DNA from: Mesostigma viride | Taxonomy: Eukaryota > Streptophyta > Mesostigmatophyceae > Mesostigmatales > Mesostigmataceae | DNA length: 64,000 nt | Direction: 5' to 3' | Assembly (NCBI GenBank): GCA_009746045.1 | Contig: RPFO01000027.1 | Span: 3,167,609-3,231,608, forward strand | Shown here: positions 32,504 through 44,063 of the stretch, one piece after another | Numbering within the stretch: position 1 is the stretch's first letter | Layout: each line of letters begins with the position of its first letter | Notes under the pieces: generated by a model | The model's input: only the letters and a program-made list of their open reading frames with translations | The model's database searches: none | Told to the model about the DNA's origin: nothing | Made by a program: the position numbers and the translations under genes

Positions 32504-32896
32504 ATGAGCCAGCGGCGATCTTTTACTGCTCCTTCCCATTCATCTAGTGATAATAGCTTAGCTAAATATTACGTAGTTATTACCCCTCAATGGTCAGCCA
32601 TTTTCCTCTCTTGGTCAGATGCTAGGAAGATAGTGCAAAACCGTACATATAATGTAATTAGGTATAAGAAATTTGTTACCTTCGAGGAAGCTCAACAATT
32701 CCTTATAGACCATAGTGTATCAGATCTAGGCCTACACGTACGTTCTACTCCTCATGGTCGCCCTCCTGTAGAAGCTCTAGATTTTGCTACCCCTCCTTCG
32801 TCTCCCCCTAAGAGGGCTGCATCCTCATCTAGCTTAGATACTCCTCTCACCTTAGAATTCGGTTCCCTATCCATTACTGTTGTTAAAAAGGATTGA
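32504..32896 (+). CDS. RNase H1 N-terminal / viroplasmin-type hybrid-binding-domain protein
   Basis: 130 aa, own ATG, own stop, 125 nt before gag. Residues about 21-70 fit the small domain found at the N-terminus of eukaryotic RNase H1 and in the caulimovirus inclusion-body protein. Features are KYYVV, then a Trp (FLSWSDARKIV) and the ending YKKFVTFEEAQQFL, where the domain's conserved K-x-F-x(4)-E-A-x(2)-F-L signature is clear. The family binds RNA:DNA hybrids or dsRNA; in caulimoviruses the protein supports reinitiation on polycistronic RNA. The rest is Ser/Pro-rich. It is identical in copy C. The function in this element is inferred. Confidence 0.7.
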   Translation: MSQRRSFTAPSHSSSDNSLAKYYVVITPQWSAIFLSWSDARKIVQNRTYNVIRYKKFVTFEEAQQFLIDHSVSDLGLHVRSTPHGRPPVEALDFATPPSSPPKRAASSSSLDTPLTLEFGSLSITVVKKD

Positions 32897-33020
32897 GTTA
32901 AATAGTTTCCTTCGTTTAAGCCATTAAAAGCTTTTTCTTTTCCTTCCTTGCCTTAAATTAGGCCTTGTCCATTATCTTTGTTGCTTTCAGTTAGATTTCT
33001 AATCATTTATTTAATTAAAA

Positions 33021-34751
33021 ATGGATCCAGTGGGTGGTAACATGTCGCCTATACCTACCAATACTCCTACTATGAATAATATAATAATAATAATAATAAC
33101 AACCATAACAACAATCGTGGTAACCGACGGGACTCACTTGAAACGGTGCACCATCTCACTCCTCAAGGTAATCTTCGTACCTCACCTCCTTCTCCTGTTG
33201 CTGGTGGTCGCCGTCGTCCCTCACTTACCCCTCCTACCTATGAACAACGTATGCAAGTCAGATTTAGTGATGACCCTTCCCTTACCTTGAACCAGGCCCC
33301 TGCCCCTCCTGCAACCTTGGCTCAACCCCCAGCAGGTCCTCACTAACTAACAATGTTCTAGGCCTCCTTCCCACCCTGTGCCTTCCATGCCTGCTTTAAC
33401 ACGGGTCGTGCCTCTGCCCCTGTCGGCCCTTCTGGGCGCCCTAGTGCAGTTCCCTTTTACCCACCTGCTTCCTGGTCCTACCCTGAGACGGCCTATGAGG
33501 CAGCCCAGGTCCCTACCCGTGTGGCTGATTTAGAAGTTAACAGTGATTTCAGCACCATGCCCCTAGATGATAGAAATTATGATCATTTTGCCTACTCCTC
33601 TCTTCGTGAGCAATATACTGTCCCCTTTCTTATGGGCACCAGCCTGAAACGGTGGCCCCTTCTAGACCCCTACCCAAGACTTTTCCTCTTCCTTCCTTCT
33701 ATCCCGCTTATGTAGCAGTGGAAGATAGTGGCCCTATGGGAAAAACTGACTCTTCTAATCCCCCTAAGCCTCCTGCTCTTCCCCTCTTTGCTAACCTTCC
33801 CAAGCTGGATGTCAAGTCTACCCCTCAACAGTTTTTCACCTTTATTATGTTGCTTACCCAGAACACAGAGTCGTGGCAGAATCATAATAGATGGCGTCTC
33901 TCTGATGCTGTGTTAGTTCCTCATTATCTTACAACCTGCATTACTCCTGAGCTTGCTAACCTCATTCAGTGTGAGTCTTTGGCCTCTCATGCCTACCCTA
34001 ACTCTGTAGCAGAATTGTTTAAGCGTTTAGAGAACCATTTAGTCCCTCCTGATTCAGATTGGCAGGATAGATTAGCCTTTGGTACCTTGCAGCAGGGTAC
34101 TAAATCATTTAAGGAGTATATGAAAGAGTTTGATGCTCAGATGGTACGAATTAGGGATTTGTCGGGTGCAGAAGTACGTGCTCGCTTCCTCCAAGGCCTC
34201 AGTAGACCCTTATTACGTGAAGTCAAGCGCCAGTTCTCTGCCTACCGTTTTACTGATCTGCCCCTCAAGCATGTGCGCCAGCATCTCTTGCGTGTAGCAG
34301 ATTTCTTCACCACCCCTTCTCTTCCTACCCGTTCCCGTATTAATAATATTATCCTTACCCCTGAGGAGGAGAACTCCTATGTAGAAGAATTAGATATCTG
34401 TGTTACTGACCTTTCAGCCCTTGATGTCTCTCATATCACATGCTATCATTGTAAGGAAGTAGGTCATCTTAAACGTGAGTGCCCCAAGTTCCTTTCGGGT
34501 GCTCCCCCTCATCCCGACGCTCGCCCTCCTCGTACCCCTCAGCGTGCTCCTATTCGTCCTACTTCAGGACGCATTCCCTCAGCTACCCCTAGTAGGCTGA
34601 ATGCTGTGCAGCAGGATCCCCAGGGTTCCCCTATGATAATCAGGCTCCCGCACCCTCTTCGCTCCCTCGTGACCCTCCAGCAGTGGCTTTTTCGCCAGGG
34701 TCTTCTTCGGGGTTAGTTCCTATGGATTTGGGGGGGGAGGGGGAACAGTAG
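33021..34751 (+). pseudogene. Gypsy gag (capsid plus CCHC zinc knuckle), frameshifted
   Basis: Starts ATGGATCCAGTGGG. The capsid-like core runs from about 33780 (LPLFANLPKLDVKSTPQQFF) to LLRVADFF at about 34305. The zinc knuckle CYHCKEVGHLKREC is at 34441-34482. Compared with copy C, single-base changes break the frame near 33085, 33350, 33628 (CCCCTTTC for CCCCTTTTC) and 34610. The capsid part is intact in one frame from 33652. Gag forms the virus-like particle and its knuckle binds genomic RNA. Confidence 0.8.
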
Positions 34752-37700
34752 GCCTGTCAGCCGGGGGTAACCTGGACAGGTCCTTAGATAGTACCCCAGA
34801 TAAAATTTTTGCCTGCCTGTTTTTATAACCTCTGTAGGAGCTGAATCTTCCCTACCACTACGTGTGCGTCCTCTTATGTTCTTGAATGGTGGTTTAACCG
34901 TCCCTCACACTGTTGTAGACCCTTTCCTGCATGCTGATGAACTCTTGAATGTCTCTGTGTTGGTAGATAGCGGTGCGGCTAGCTCCTTTGTGAGCGAGGC
35001 CCTAGTTAGGCGTTTAGGACTAGTCCCTACCCCTCACACCAAACCCGTCACTGTTCATTATGCTGATGGTCGCACCAGTCATTCCCCGGGTACGGTGTCC
35101 CTTCCCATGGTTATACAAGGACGTACTGTCAACCTGACGGCCACTATAGGCCCTATCACTACCGCTGATGTATTACTAGGATTAGATTGGCACCAGGATA
35201 ATAAGATTACTATTAATTATGATACCATGGTCATTGGTTTCCAGATAGCTCTTACTGGGTACCGGAACGTCATTATAGATTGGAAAATTTATCCTTGGTA
35301 GATATTACTCCTCCTACACCTGTTGATCCTCCTGTGAGACCTATACCTGAAGTATTAATGTCCAATGATGAGTTGCGTTCTGAACTAAAGGAATATGGAT
35401 ATTTATTATGTATGTTCCTTCAGTTAGAAGTACAGGAGATACCTATCACTAATAATAGTGTGGATATAGATATAAACACAGTGGATACAATAGGAGTGGG
35501 ATTTACTGAAAATGAAATAGTAAGATACATGGCTGTGATAGATTCCTCAAAAGTTTTTGAAGAAAAGACTCCTTCTTATCCTCCTCCTCGTTCTGTTTTA
35601 CACCGTGTAGTTATCAAGGACGGTGCAGTTCCTACGCACTCTCCGATGTATAGAATGGGCCCTACCGAGTTAAAGGAACTAAAACAGATTTTAGTGTCAT
35701 TATTAGAAGCAGGATTGATAGAGCCTAGTAACTCCCCTACTCAGCTGGTGTCCTGTTAGTTCCTAAGCCAAATGGCAAGTTTCGCCTAGTTACTGATTAT
35801 AGGAAGTTGAATGATATTACTGTGAAGTCTAAATACCCTCTACCTCGTATTGATGATATATTTAATAAGGTTAAAGGTTCCACTTGTTTCACAGTACTGG
35901 ATTGTGCGGATGGTTTTTGGCAGTTGCGGATAGCTCCTGAGGATTGCCATAAAACCGCCTTTGCTACCCCTTTTGGTCATTACCAGTTTAGAGTAGCGGC
36001 TATGGGACTCTGTAACTCGCCTGCCTCTTTTCAAATGTTAATGAATGAAGTGCTTAGACCTGTTATGGGAAATTCTCACCTTCCTCAGGTGTCCTCTGAT
36101 CTAAAGGATCCTTCCTTCTCCTCTGTTTCTTTATCTGAGCATGACCGTTCTTGTGCTCAAGCTTACTTAGATGATATTCTTATTTACTCTCCTGATTTTG
36201 AAACGCACCTACGTGATTTAAAGAAAGTATTAGAAATAATGGCTGAAAATTCTTTGTGGGCGCGCCGTGCTAAAGTTCGTTCGGGTAGGAGTGTCCCATT
36301 TTTAGGGCACGTTCTGTCAGATGCCGGGGTCGCTACCGACCCGGATAAAACTAAGTCAATTCAGGAATGGCCTACCCCTACCGACGTTAAAGGTGTACGT
36401 AGTTTTCTAGGAATTGCTTCTTACTATAGGCGTTTTATCCCGCGTTTCGCAACTATAGCAGCCCCTATTAATCATTTATTAAAGAAGGATATCCCCTTTG
36501 TTTGGAGTAGTGAATGTCAGTCGGCTTTTCAGTGCCTAAAATCCCTACTCCTTTCCCCTCCTGTACTCATCCTACCGGATACTACTAAACCCTTTGTTGT
36601 GGCTACAGATGCTAGTAAGGTAGCTATAGGTGGCGTCCTTCTCCAGGATCAGGGTCAGGGCTTACAGCCAATTGAGTATATCTCTAGGACAATGCTCCCT
36701 GCGGAGCGTAACTATCCCGTACACCAGCAGGAACTCTTAGCTGTGGTGTATTGTTGCCACGCGTGGCAGCACTTTCTTAAAGGTGCTCAATTTGATGTCT
36801 GCCTGAATGAACCCTGTGAGCTAGATCCTTATAGATTAGTTATCCAAACGGATCACCGTCCCCTTACCCATCTTCTCTCCCAACCCAACCTTACCCCTCG
36901 GCAAGCGCGCTGGATGGAATTTTTAGCACAGTTTTCCCCTTTTAAACTTCAGTATGTCAAGGGTGTAGATAACATAGTACCAGATGCACTCTCTCGTCGT
37001 GCAGACTACTCCTTTTTCGAGGACCTTGATGTTCTCAATACTACTCTAGTTCCTACTACTATGGGTGTAACCCCTTATGGTGAACTACCTGATGATGAAT
37101 CCTATGCCTACCTCTTTCATACAGCTGTTCGCATGCCTGATCTCCTTTCTCACGTAGGACTCTCTCTCCCGTGTGAGGCCCTTCCCGTGGCCTCGGTGGG
37201 GGGGAGGGGAAAAATAAAATTTCTATACCGCTTAGCCATATAGCGACTAGGTCAGGAAAGTCTTATGAAAACGTAGTCCCTCTAGGACCTCCCCTTCTCT
37301 TTGGCAAGGCGGTAGGAGATCTCTTTAAACCTGTTCTGGATACCTCTGTAGCGATGCCTACCTCTGATCTTGAACGCCTTATTAGTAGATTTACGGCCAC
37401 TGAGCCGGAAGCATTAGCTGCCATTGCTGCACATCCCCAACAATTAGGCAAGCACCCTTGTAAATTTGTAGGTGGGTTTTTATATGTGCAGATAGCAGAT
37501 TCTCCCCCTCAATGGCGCCTGTATGTCCCTCCTATCTGTCGCTCCTCCTTGCTCTTTGAGTTGCATGACTTAGCTGCTCATCAGGGTGGTAAACGGGTAC
37601 GGGACCTAGTAGCCCGCTCTTATTACTGGCCTTCCCTTTATAAGGATGTAGATGAGTATGTTAGAACTTGTCAATCTTGCCAGGAGATGAAACCCAATAA

Positions 37701-38825
37701 TGTAGGACAGATAGCAGAACCTAGGACCTTGCCTGACCCCATCATGCCGTGGGATTCTATCATGATGGATTTTGTAGGACCTTTTAGAAAGAATGATAGA
37801 GGCAATGCCCAAATCCTTGTGTTCATAGATCGTTTTACTCGTATGTGCCATCTTGTGCCGTGTCCTTTAGAACTCACCGCACGTGATTGCGCACGCCTAT
37901 ACCTCAATAATGTATATAGATATCATGGTTTGAGTAGGCAGTTTATTAGTGATAAGGATAAGTTATTTACCTCAGATTTTTGGCAGCAGTTTTTCGCTGC
38001 CATCGGTACCAAGGTTACCTACGGTACTGCCTACCACTCCTCCTCCTCTCATTTAGTAGAGCGTCTTAATAGGGTAGTAGAAGAAGCGCTTAGGCACTAT
38101 GTTAATGGCTCGGGTAGTGATTGGGAGGATTATTTATGTTTGGTAGAGTTCTCCCTCAACAATTGTCCCCAAGCTGCGCATGGATATACGCCCTTCTTCT
38201 TAGATACTGGTAGACAGCCTCTTACCCCTACCTCTCTCTTAGCTAGTCCTCTACGGGACAAGGATGATGTGTCCCGAGATACTGTAGAAGGTGTACAGTC
38301 CTTACTAGATAGAATGAAAACTGCTCATGACCACGCGATCTCAGGGTACCAAAAAGCTCAGGCTAAGTACCTTGCTAGGTTGCGTGCCTCCTTAGATAGA
38401 AGAGCACCTGAGATAGAAATAGGAGATCTAGTATTAGTAGAAGGCCCCCGTGTTGGCCGTTTTGCTCATAAGTTTGAAGCAGAACTAAGGTCAAACTTAG
38501 GCCCGCCTTCTTAGGACCCTTCCGTGTTTGTCTAGAGTAGGAAATTTCTATATAAAGTCGATATCCCTACCTCTTGGCAGACACATTCAAACACCTTCCA
38601 TAGGAGCCAGCTAAACTGTACCACCCTAGTACGTTCGCTGGTAGAGAGTTAGCGCCTGCCCCTTTAGAGCATAACCCTGACACTGGGGAAGTAGAAGACG
38701 AAGTAGAAAGCATCGTGGCCCATAGAGATATCAAAAAGGGCCGCGGTACCCAGCGTCAGTACAAAGTGAAGTGGATGTATGCTCGTAGTGAAGTAGATAA
38801 GGTCTGGTATACGGAAGTGAGCTAG
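34740..38825 (+). pseudogene. Gypsy pol: protease, RT, RNase H, integrase, chromodomain; frameshifted
   Basis: Domains in order are as follows. Aspartic protease: DSGAAS (34966) and LLGLDW (about 35180). RT: FTVLDCADGFWQ (about 35890) and YLDDILIY (36165-36188). RNase H: TDAS (about 36608), E in QQELLAV, and TDHRPL. Integrase: H-x4-H (37564), CQSC (37672), DDE residues in MMDFVG, ISDKDK and LVERLNR. A GPF-type segment follows (about 38505-38640), and a chromodomain-like end reads VESIVAHRD ... QYKVKWMY before TAG at 38823. Frameshifts relative to copy C lie at about 35235 and 35738. Others are inferred near 37200 and at about 38515-38620. Chromodomains steer integration to modified chromatin. 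Confidence 0.85.
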
Positions 38826-38950
38826 ATGGGTGTAGTCGCCTGCTGCAGGAATATAAAACCCTGCACAAGCTCTAGTTGTAGACCTTCTCCTCTCTTATGT
38901 TATGTCTGCTGTCGACGGGTGGTTGGTTGTCCCCCCCCTCCGCAGCCGTC

Positions 38951-39427
38951 ATGTCAGAGCCTACCCCTCCGGCTGAGAGCTCGCTGCCGTCCCCGCCCCT
39001 ACCGGACCCTGAGCTGTATTTCGAGGCCCTTCCGGGCCGCTGGGTGTCGCGATCAAGTTACCCGGGTGGCGTTGTGCAGCCGGCCCTTCAGGCCCAACAT
39101 GCGGGCTTAGTCAGGGCGGCCCTCTTCGGGGTCACGTGGTATGGTCCTTCCCCTGATGAGCCGCACCAGCTTGTCCTGCACGGGTTCGACGATGCCGGAC
39201 ACTGTTTGTTGGGGTGTGGTTCCAGCTGTCCCGCCTTGGGACAGATAGATGCGGTTCTCCGGTGCTGCCGTGTGTTCTCCTACCTCTCTACCCCTGTGGG
39301 CCGTACCTGCCTACGGGAGGTGTTCCCTTGGCTTCCGGCTGAGGGTGATGCTGAGGTAGATGAGAACCCCTGCGACCTTTTACGGGCCGTAGAATTCATG
39401 GAGATAGCTGATCAGTCGGCGGACTAG
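38951..39427 (+). CDS. Accessory ORF 1 in env position of gypsy element
   Basis: 158 aa from the ATG at 38951, 125 nt after the pol stop. It begins with a Pro/Ser/Glu stretch (MSEPTPPAESSLPSPPLP), followed by a globular-looking part with six Cys, including CLLGCGSSC and RCCRVF. No signal peptide or membrane segment is visible, so it is not an obvious envelope. GC content and codon use differ sharply from the AT-richer pol. No family is recognised. It could be a captured host exon or an element-specific protein. Confidence 0.5.
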   Translation: MSEPTPPAESSLPSPPLPDPELYFEALPGRWVSRSSYPGGVVQPALQAQHAGLVRAALFGVTWYGPSPDEPHQLVLHGFDDAGHCLLGCGSSCPALGQIDAVLRCCRVFSYLSTPVGRTCLREVFPWLPAEGDAEVDENPCDLLRAVEFMEIADQSAD

Positions 39428-41258
39428 CGGTTAGTGGTCCTGCCCCTTCGGGCGCCCCAGCCGAGGTACATTATACTCCAGATTATTCTGCCTCGAGCGC
39501 TGCGTCCGCCTCCTCGGCGTCTGTTCCTCCCTCTCCGGTCCCGTCGTCCCCTCGGTCGACCCGGGTGTTGCAGTAGAGCCTACCCCTTCGGGTTTGCCTG
39601 ATCCTCTTTCGGCGACGGTCTCGGCTATGCAGGCTCAGATCCAGTCCCTGACCACGGCGTTCGGGGCCTTCCTGGCGGCCCAAGCGCAGACTCCGGCCAC
39701 GCCAGGTGGGGTGTCTGTGGTGTCCGCGCCCCCTACCCCTTTGGTTGCTTCGGCACCTGTGGTTTCGCCGGCGCCCCCTACCCCTTCGGTTGCTGCGGCT
39801 CCGACACCTCCGGTTGCCTCCGTGCCTGCGGCCGACGTTCCCGCGCCTCGGCGCGAGTCTTCAGCCCCTTCGGCTGTGCCCGCCGTCGCCCCTCTGGGCC
39901 GTCCGCTGCGCCCTCACAGCCAGTTCGTGGTTTCTTCAGCGACACGGGCGATCATCCCAGGCTTTGGGAGGGTGGTCCCCCGCAGAGGATCCCGGTGCCC
40001 GACTGGAGCTTGGATGGTAACCAATCTTATGCCGGGCTGCCTGTCCCTACGGGCCCTATCTTCAATATGTGGCCTGAGGGTGCACCGGCAACGGAGACCG
40101 GCGCGCCTGCGCGATGGCGGGTCCGTCACGGCCCTCTCTGGCTTCGGGTCCGGCGCGACCTCCTGTTTTACCAGTGCCCCCTGCGTCGGTGTCGGCTCCT
40201 GCCCCTGCGTCGGCCCCTGCTTCGGTCCCTGCTCCTTCGGCCTCGCGGTCATTGGCCGCGGTTGTTCGGTCCACCGGTCAGGATCCTCGCGTCACCCGCG
40301 CTGCCGATTCCCTCCGGGAGTTGTCCCAGGGTGATCGGGACAGGGCCCCTTCTGTGGTGCATGCGACGCCGGAGTCGCGCGACACGCCCATTCCTGGGTA
40401 TGGTATGTCCGCACTCGCCTGCCGACAGTGTGACCTGCCGCGCGCCTCTGCTGAGCTTGCCATCTCCCCATGTCCTACGGGTTCTCCCAGGTGTGTCGGG
40501 CGCCTCGGGATCGTGGCCTACCCATTGAGACTGATCGGCCTCCTTCGACATGGTTATTTTAGCTGATCCGGTGTTCGAGGGTGAGATCCTGGTCCGGCGC
40601 GTTCTGTATCGCTGGGCTAGGCGCCACAACGACTTGGACACCTACGGTGGGTTCCAGTGGGCTTACCCTCCGCCTCTGGGCATTATGGCTTCGGATGCCC
40701 TTACGGTAGAGTTTCCTGCGGTACGGGTGCTGCGTACAACACGGTCCTCCAGCCCATCCTCGAGTGGGATGCCCGTCGTCCGGCGCCCATCCCGGGCCAG
40801 GGTCTAGACTCCCGTGCCACCCTCCTCCTCGGGCCAGCGACTACCTGGAGACATTCGGGTCGCGCCAGTGTGCTCGTCGGTGGCGCTCCCGAGAGGTTCG
40901 GCACATCCGGATGTGGCCGTCCAACGTGGAGCCCCTGGTGGACCTGTTTTTCCCGACGGGTTTGCGCCCTCGGATCCGGTACCATCGCCTCCTCCTGCGG
41001 GCCCTCTGTTTGATCGCGGTAGAGCCTTTCCTTCGCCTCTTTGCCTGTGGCTTCCTGGACTGGGCCCGTGGCCAGGTCGTTCTTACGCAGCATAGGTATT
41101 ACTGGGCCTTTCTGGGCCTTTTTCCTGACGGTGTGTGGGCCGATGTTTTCCTCACTGTAGATAGGCATGACAATGTCGAGGATGTGGCCCACTACCAGGC
41201 CTACCTGGAGGTCCTGCTGGCCTCCGTGGTACCTATCAGACGGATGGCCACTAGATAG
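39428..41258 (+). pseudogene. Accessory region 2 of gypsy element, Pro/Ala/Ser-rich, frameshifted
   Basis: A run of overlapping frames together suggests one broken ORF. An Ala/Pro/Val-rich part (about 39430-39990) contains MQAQIQSLTTAFGAFLAAQ, a helical segment like those at retroelement gag N-termini. A second conserved-looking part ends at TAG 41256 and includes FFPTGLRPRIRYHRLLLRAL and QHRYYWAFLGLFPDGVWADV. The middle switches frame several times. No homologue is recognised. The truncated C copy lacks this region, so the frame cannot be cross-checked inside the window. Confidence 0.4.
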
Positions 41259-41609
41259 AGGGCCTTAGGCCCGACCTGAGGGTGTTGTCCCTCCGGTATA
41301 TAGAGTCGCCCTCATATTCTGGCCAGTTGGTTGGCTGTTCTTGGTCCTTGCGCTGATGTGTTTACTCTGTGTGTCCTGCCCAGTGCCGTCCCCCCGGCCA
41401 GGACTCCGTTCCAGGCAGTTAGGGGAACCTCCCACCAGGCTTGGTGCTGGCTAACCCTACACCACCCGGCGTGGTGGTGGAGACCGTGTGAACTATTGGT
41501 GCTTTGTATCTGGGATGGTCTATCGATTGTGTTGGTGTGTGCTGGGTGCATTAGGTTTTTCCTACCCCTTCGTTTCCTCCCTGCGTAGGGAGAGGGCTCC
41601 CTACCTTTG

Positions 41610-41621
41610 TGGGGGGGGAGG
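41610..41621 (+). promoter_or_regulatory. Polypurine tract of gypsy element
   Basis: GGGGGGGGAGG directly precedes the 3' LTR, the expected plus-strand primer position. The preceding 41259-41609 is non-coding. Confidence 0.8.
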
Positions 41622-42194
41622 TGTTACGTCGCGTAACAATTCGTTGTAGTTACGGACGTAAATTAGGTCTTTTGCCTCGGTTGTCCCTAGGTTTACGTTT
41701 AGGCTCCTACCGGGACATTATTGTCTTCGTAACAGTACTGTGGTACATTGGGTGCCTTTGGGCGCCGCGCCGCGTACTTTACTAGTGGTCCTGATCCTTT
41801 GGTAGAATGTAGTGGACCAGCGTGCATCAGTAGATGTAGTGGACCAGCGTGCATCTGTAGGCGAGGGCCATGTCGGCCCGAGCGTGTTGGACCGTTGGTG
41901 ACCATTTATGCGTGTTCTACCCCTTGTGTGTGCACTCGGCGTGTGTTAAATGAATTAACACATATAGGCTTGGGTCACGGCAGTGTAGTTGTGTTTCCTT
42001 CCTCTTTTCCTGGAGTAAACGGGTTTTGGTAAATGGTTGTATGGCGTATTATAGTAACACTTACGTTAATGCATTGAGATCAGCTCCGTCACGTTCGTCT
42101 TTCGCCAGAGGTTTGAGTAGAGGAGGCCTGACCAGTATAGGTAGTATTAGGCCCATTAGAGGTAGAGGCGGAGGTAGATACCCGCGGCGTAACA
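41622..42194 (+). repeat. 3' LTR of gypsy element
   Basis: 573 bp. It differs from the 5' LTR only in CCTCGGTTG (A in the 5' copy) and GTGCCTTTGGG (G in the 5' copy). It is followed by ACAGG. Confidence 0.95.
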
Positions 42195-42199
42195 ACAGG

Positions 42200-44063
42200 G
42201 TTGGCTGGCCCCATCCCCCTTCCTGTGACTAACCCATGACTGTCCTGTGACCACGCCGTTGGCAGAATGTTGGCAGTATGCCTGCTGATTGCATCCAGTT
42301 AATCAGTGGCAGATTTGGGAACGAGTTTGTCTGCTGGTGGTATCCAGTTCACCATGCAGAGACAGTACCTCTGTTTGGCCAGTGCCTTCTGGTTGTTTCC
42401 AGTTAACCCGAGGCGGCCAGATGAATGAATACGCTTACGTATGGCTGGTTGTCTCCAGTTTAGCAGCTGTTGAGTAATTGGACCATGGCTCTGCATGATC
42501 AATGATGTGCTGAATTTCCTTGGTCTAAGGTGTCACTCACTCTTGGCACTGAGTGATGCATTGAGCCTTGATGATGGTCGCGGTCTTGGGTGACCTGAGT
42601 CGTTCCATGCAAGATCGTTGGTTGCTCTCACCATTCCAGTTGAGAGAGACTGATGCGTGTGCCTTCATTCATTTAGGGCCACTTGTTTGTGGGTTGAGAT
42701 GTGGCCGCAGGCTTTCCCTCACCCTAGCCCCCTGCGTCTTGTCTTAGAGGGGAGGAGATCTATGAGGTCTATGGCAGATGGACATCACTATTTGCCTATG
42801 AAACTGATTGGGATTTTCAGTTTCTTCTTTTGTTACCTCATAGATCCCATTCTGTCCTGGTGACCTGTGCCTTCATGGCAGATTTGCTGTGGTCACCTGA
42901 CTGAGGGCCTTAACTCGTCGTCTGTCCCAACTCAGTCCTCACAGGAGGACTGAGTTGACAATTTTCAACCGCGTGTAGCGACTAGGTGGGGGGTCCATCC
43001 CAAATGTTTTGATGTGGATCTGGGGTGTACTAGATATCATTTTGTTGGCAAAAATACTGCATATGTGAAAACTTGACCCGAACACCTGAAAATTACACGG
43101 ACGTTGGGCGCCCCTCGCGAATTTGCATTTTTCGGGATAAGAACGAGTGGGAAAAATTCAATCAAATCCTGGTGCATGAAGAAAAAATATAGGCATGTAA
43201 ACAACATAGTTCTTGAAGCGTGGCAAAAAACTGGGCTCCATTTGGCCACTGCAACTGCCTGAAACAATTAAAAAACTCTCAGTCCTCAGGAGAGGAATGG
43301 GGCTTTTGCTAACTTTGCTAGCATGTAAGTGCGGTCATACTACATCACCGTGGCCACCAACCATCCCAATCAACTCATTTCCCTTCAAGCATTACAGGAC
43401 AACACACTTGCATCATCATACTTCAGGTATATCATGCCTTATCATGTAGTGAGAGCCTATGCATGCATGTAGGGAATGGGCTTGGATACCTACCAACAAA
43501 GGGTTATGTTATAAGTGTCAACCACCAATATAATGGGTAGGTTAAGCATATTTCCATTGTTTCAAACAACAATAGATATGGCTATAACTGTTTTGCCTTG
43601 CCATGATGTGGCCAACATAGTTGCTGGCACATGATGGCAGTGGTTTGTCACCAAGACTTTTCACTCACCCGTAAAAGCTTGAATGCACCCTTGACGCAGC
43701 CCGTGGCCACACAATCATGCAGTATGAACGTAGCAAAAGAATAACTAACATCTATGAAGGTGTTTAAACCTGCACAGCTCCTAAAACCCTGCACAACTAC
43801 ACTGGGTTAAGGCAAATGCCTGCTAACATCATCTGAAAAGGGGGTTTTAGAGAGGGGCAGGCAACGGTCAAGAAAGAGCATCAAGACTTGAACCTGACAA
43901 CGCCTCGCAAGCTTAAACTCATGTACGAACATCAAGGAACGAAGAGGCAACGATTATCCGGCTTTACCTGGCACGGCTGGCGTTACCTTGGCCCAGGCGG
44001 TGCCCGACAAAAGTGGCACTTTGCGGCACATAGCCATGACGTGACAGAATGGTCGAAGATCAT
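42200..44063. other. Non-coding stretch between gypsy element and segment C
   Basis: I see no supported gene or known repeat. Short direct repeats (ATCCAGTTA-like) occur at 42290-42460. An open frame at 43888 runs across the segment C border and is discussed as a finding. Confidence 0.5.

Larger units (their letters stand above)
31427..42194 (+). mobile_element. Ty3/gypsy chromovirus-like LTR retrotransposon, complete, 10.77 kb
   Basis: Two 573-bp LTRs (TGTTACG ... GTAACA) differ at 2 positions and are flanked by the 5-bp duplication ACAGG (31422-31426, 42195-42199). The order is: RG-rich ORF, hybrid-binding-domain ORF, gag with CCHC, protease, RT, RNase H, integrase, GPY/F-like region, chromodomain, then a GC-rich accessory region. 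The LTR identity says it is young, yet gag and pol carry several frameshifts, mostly single-base. Confidence 0.95.

Noticed and set aside
38951-41258. Retroviral-type envelope
   Set aside because: The position fits, but there is no signal peptide, furin-type site or terminal membrane anchor, and the composition is Pro/Ala-rich.
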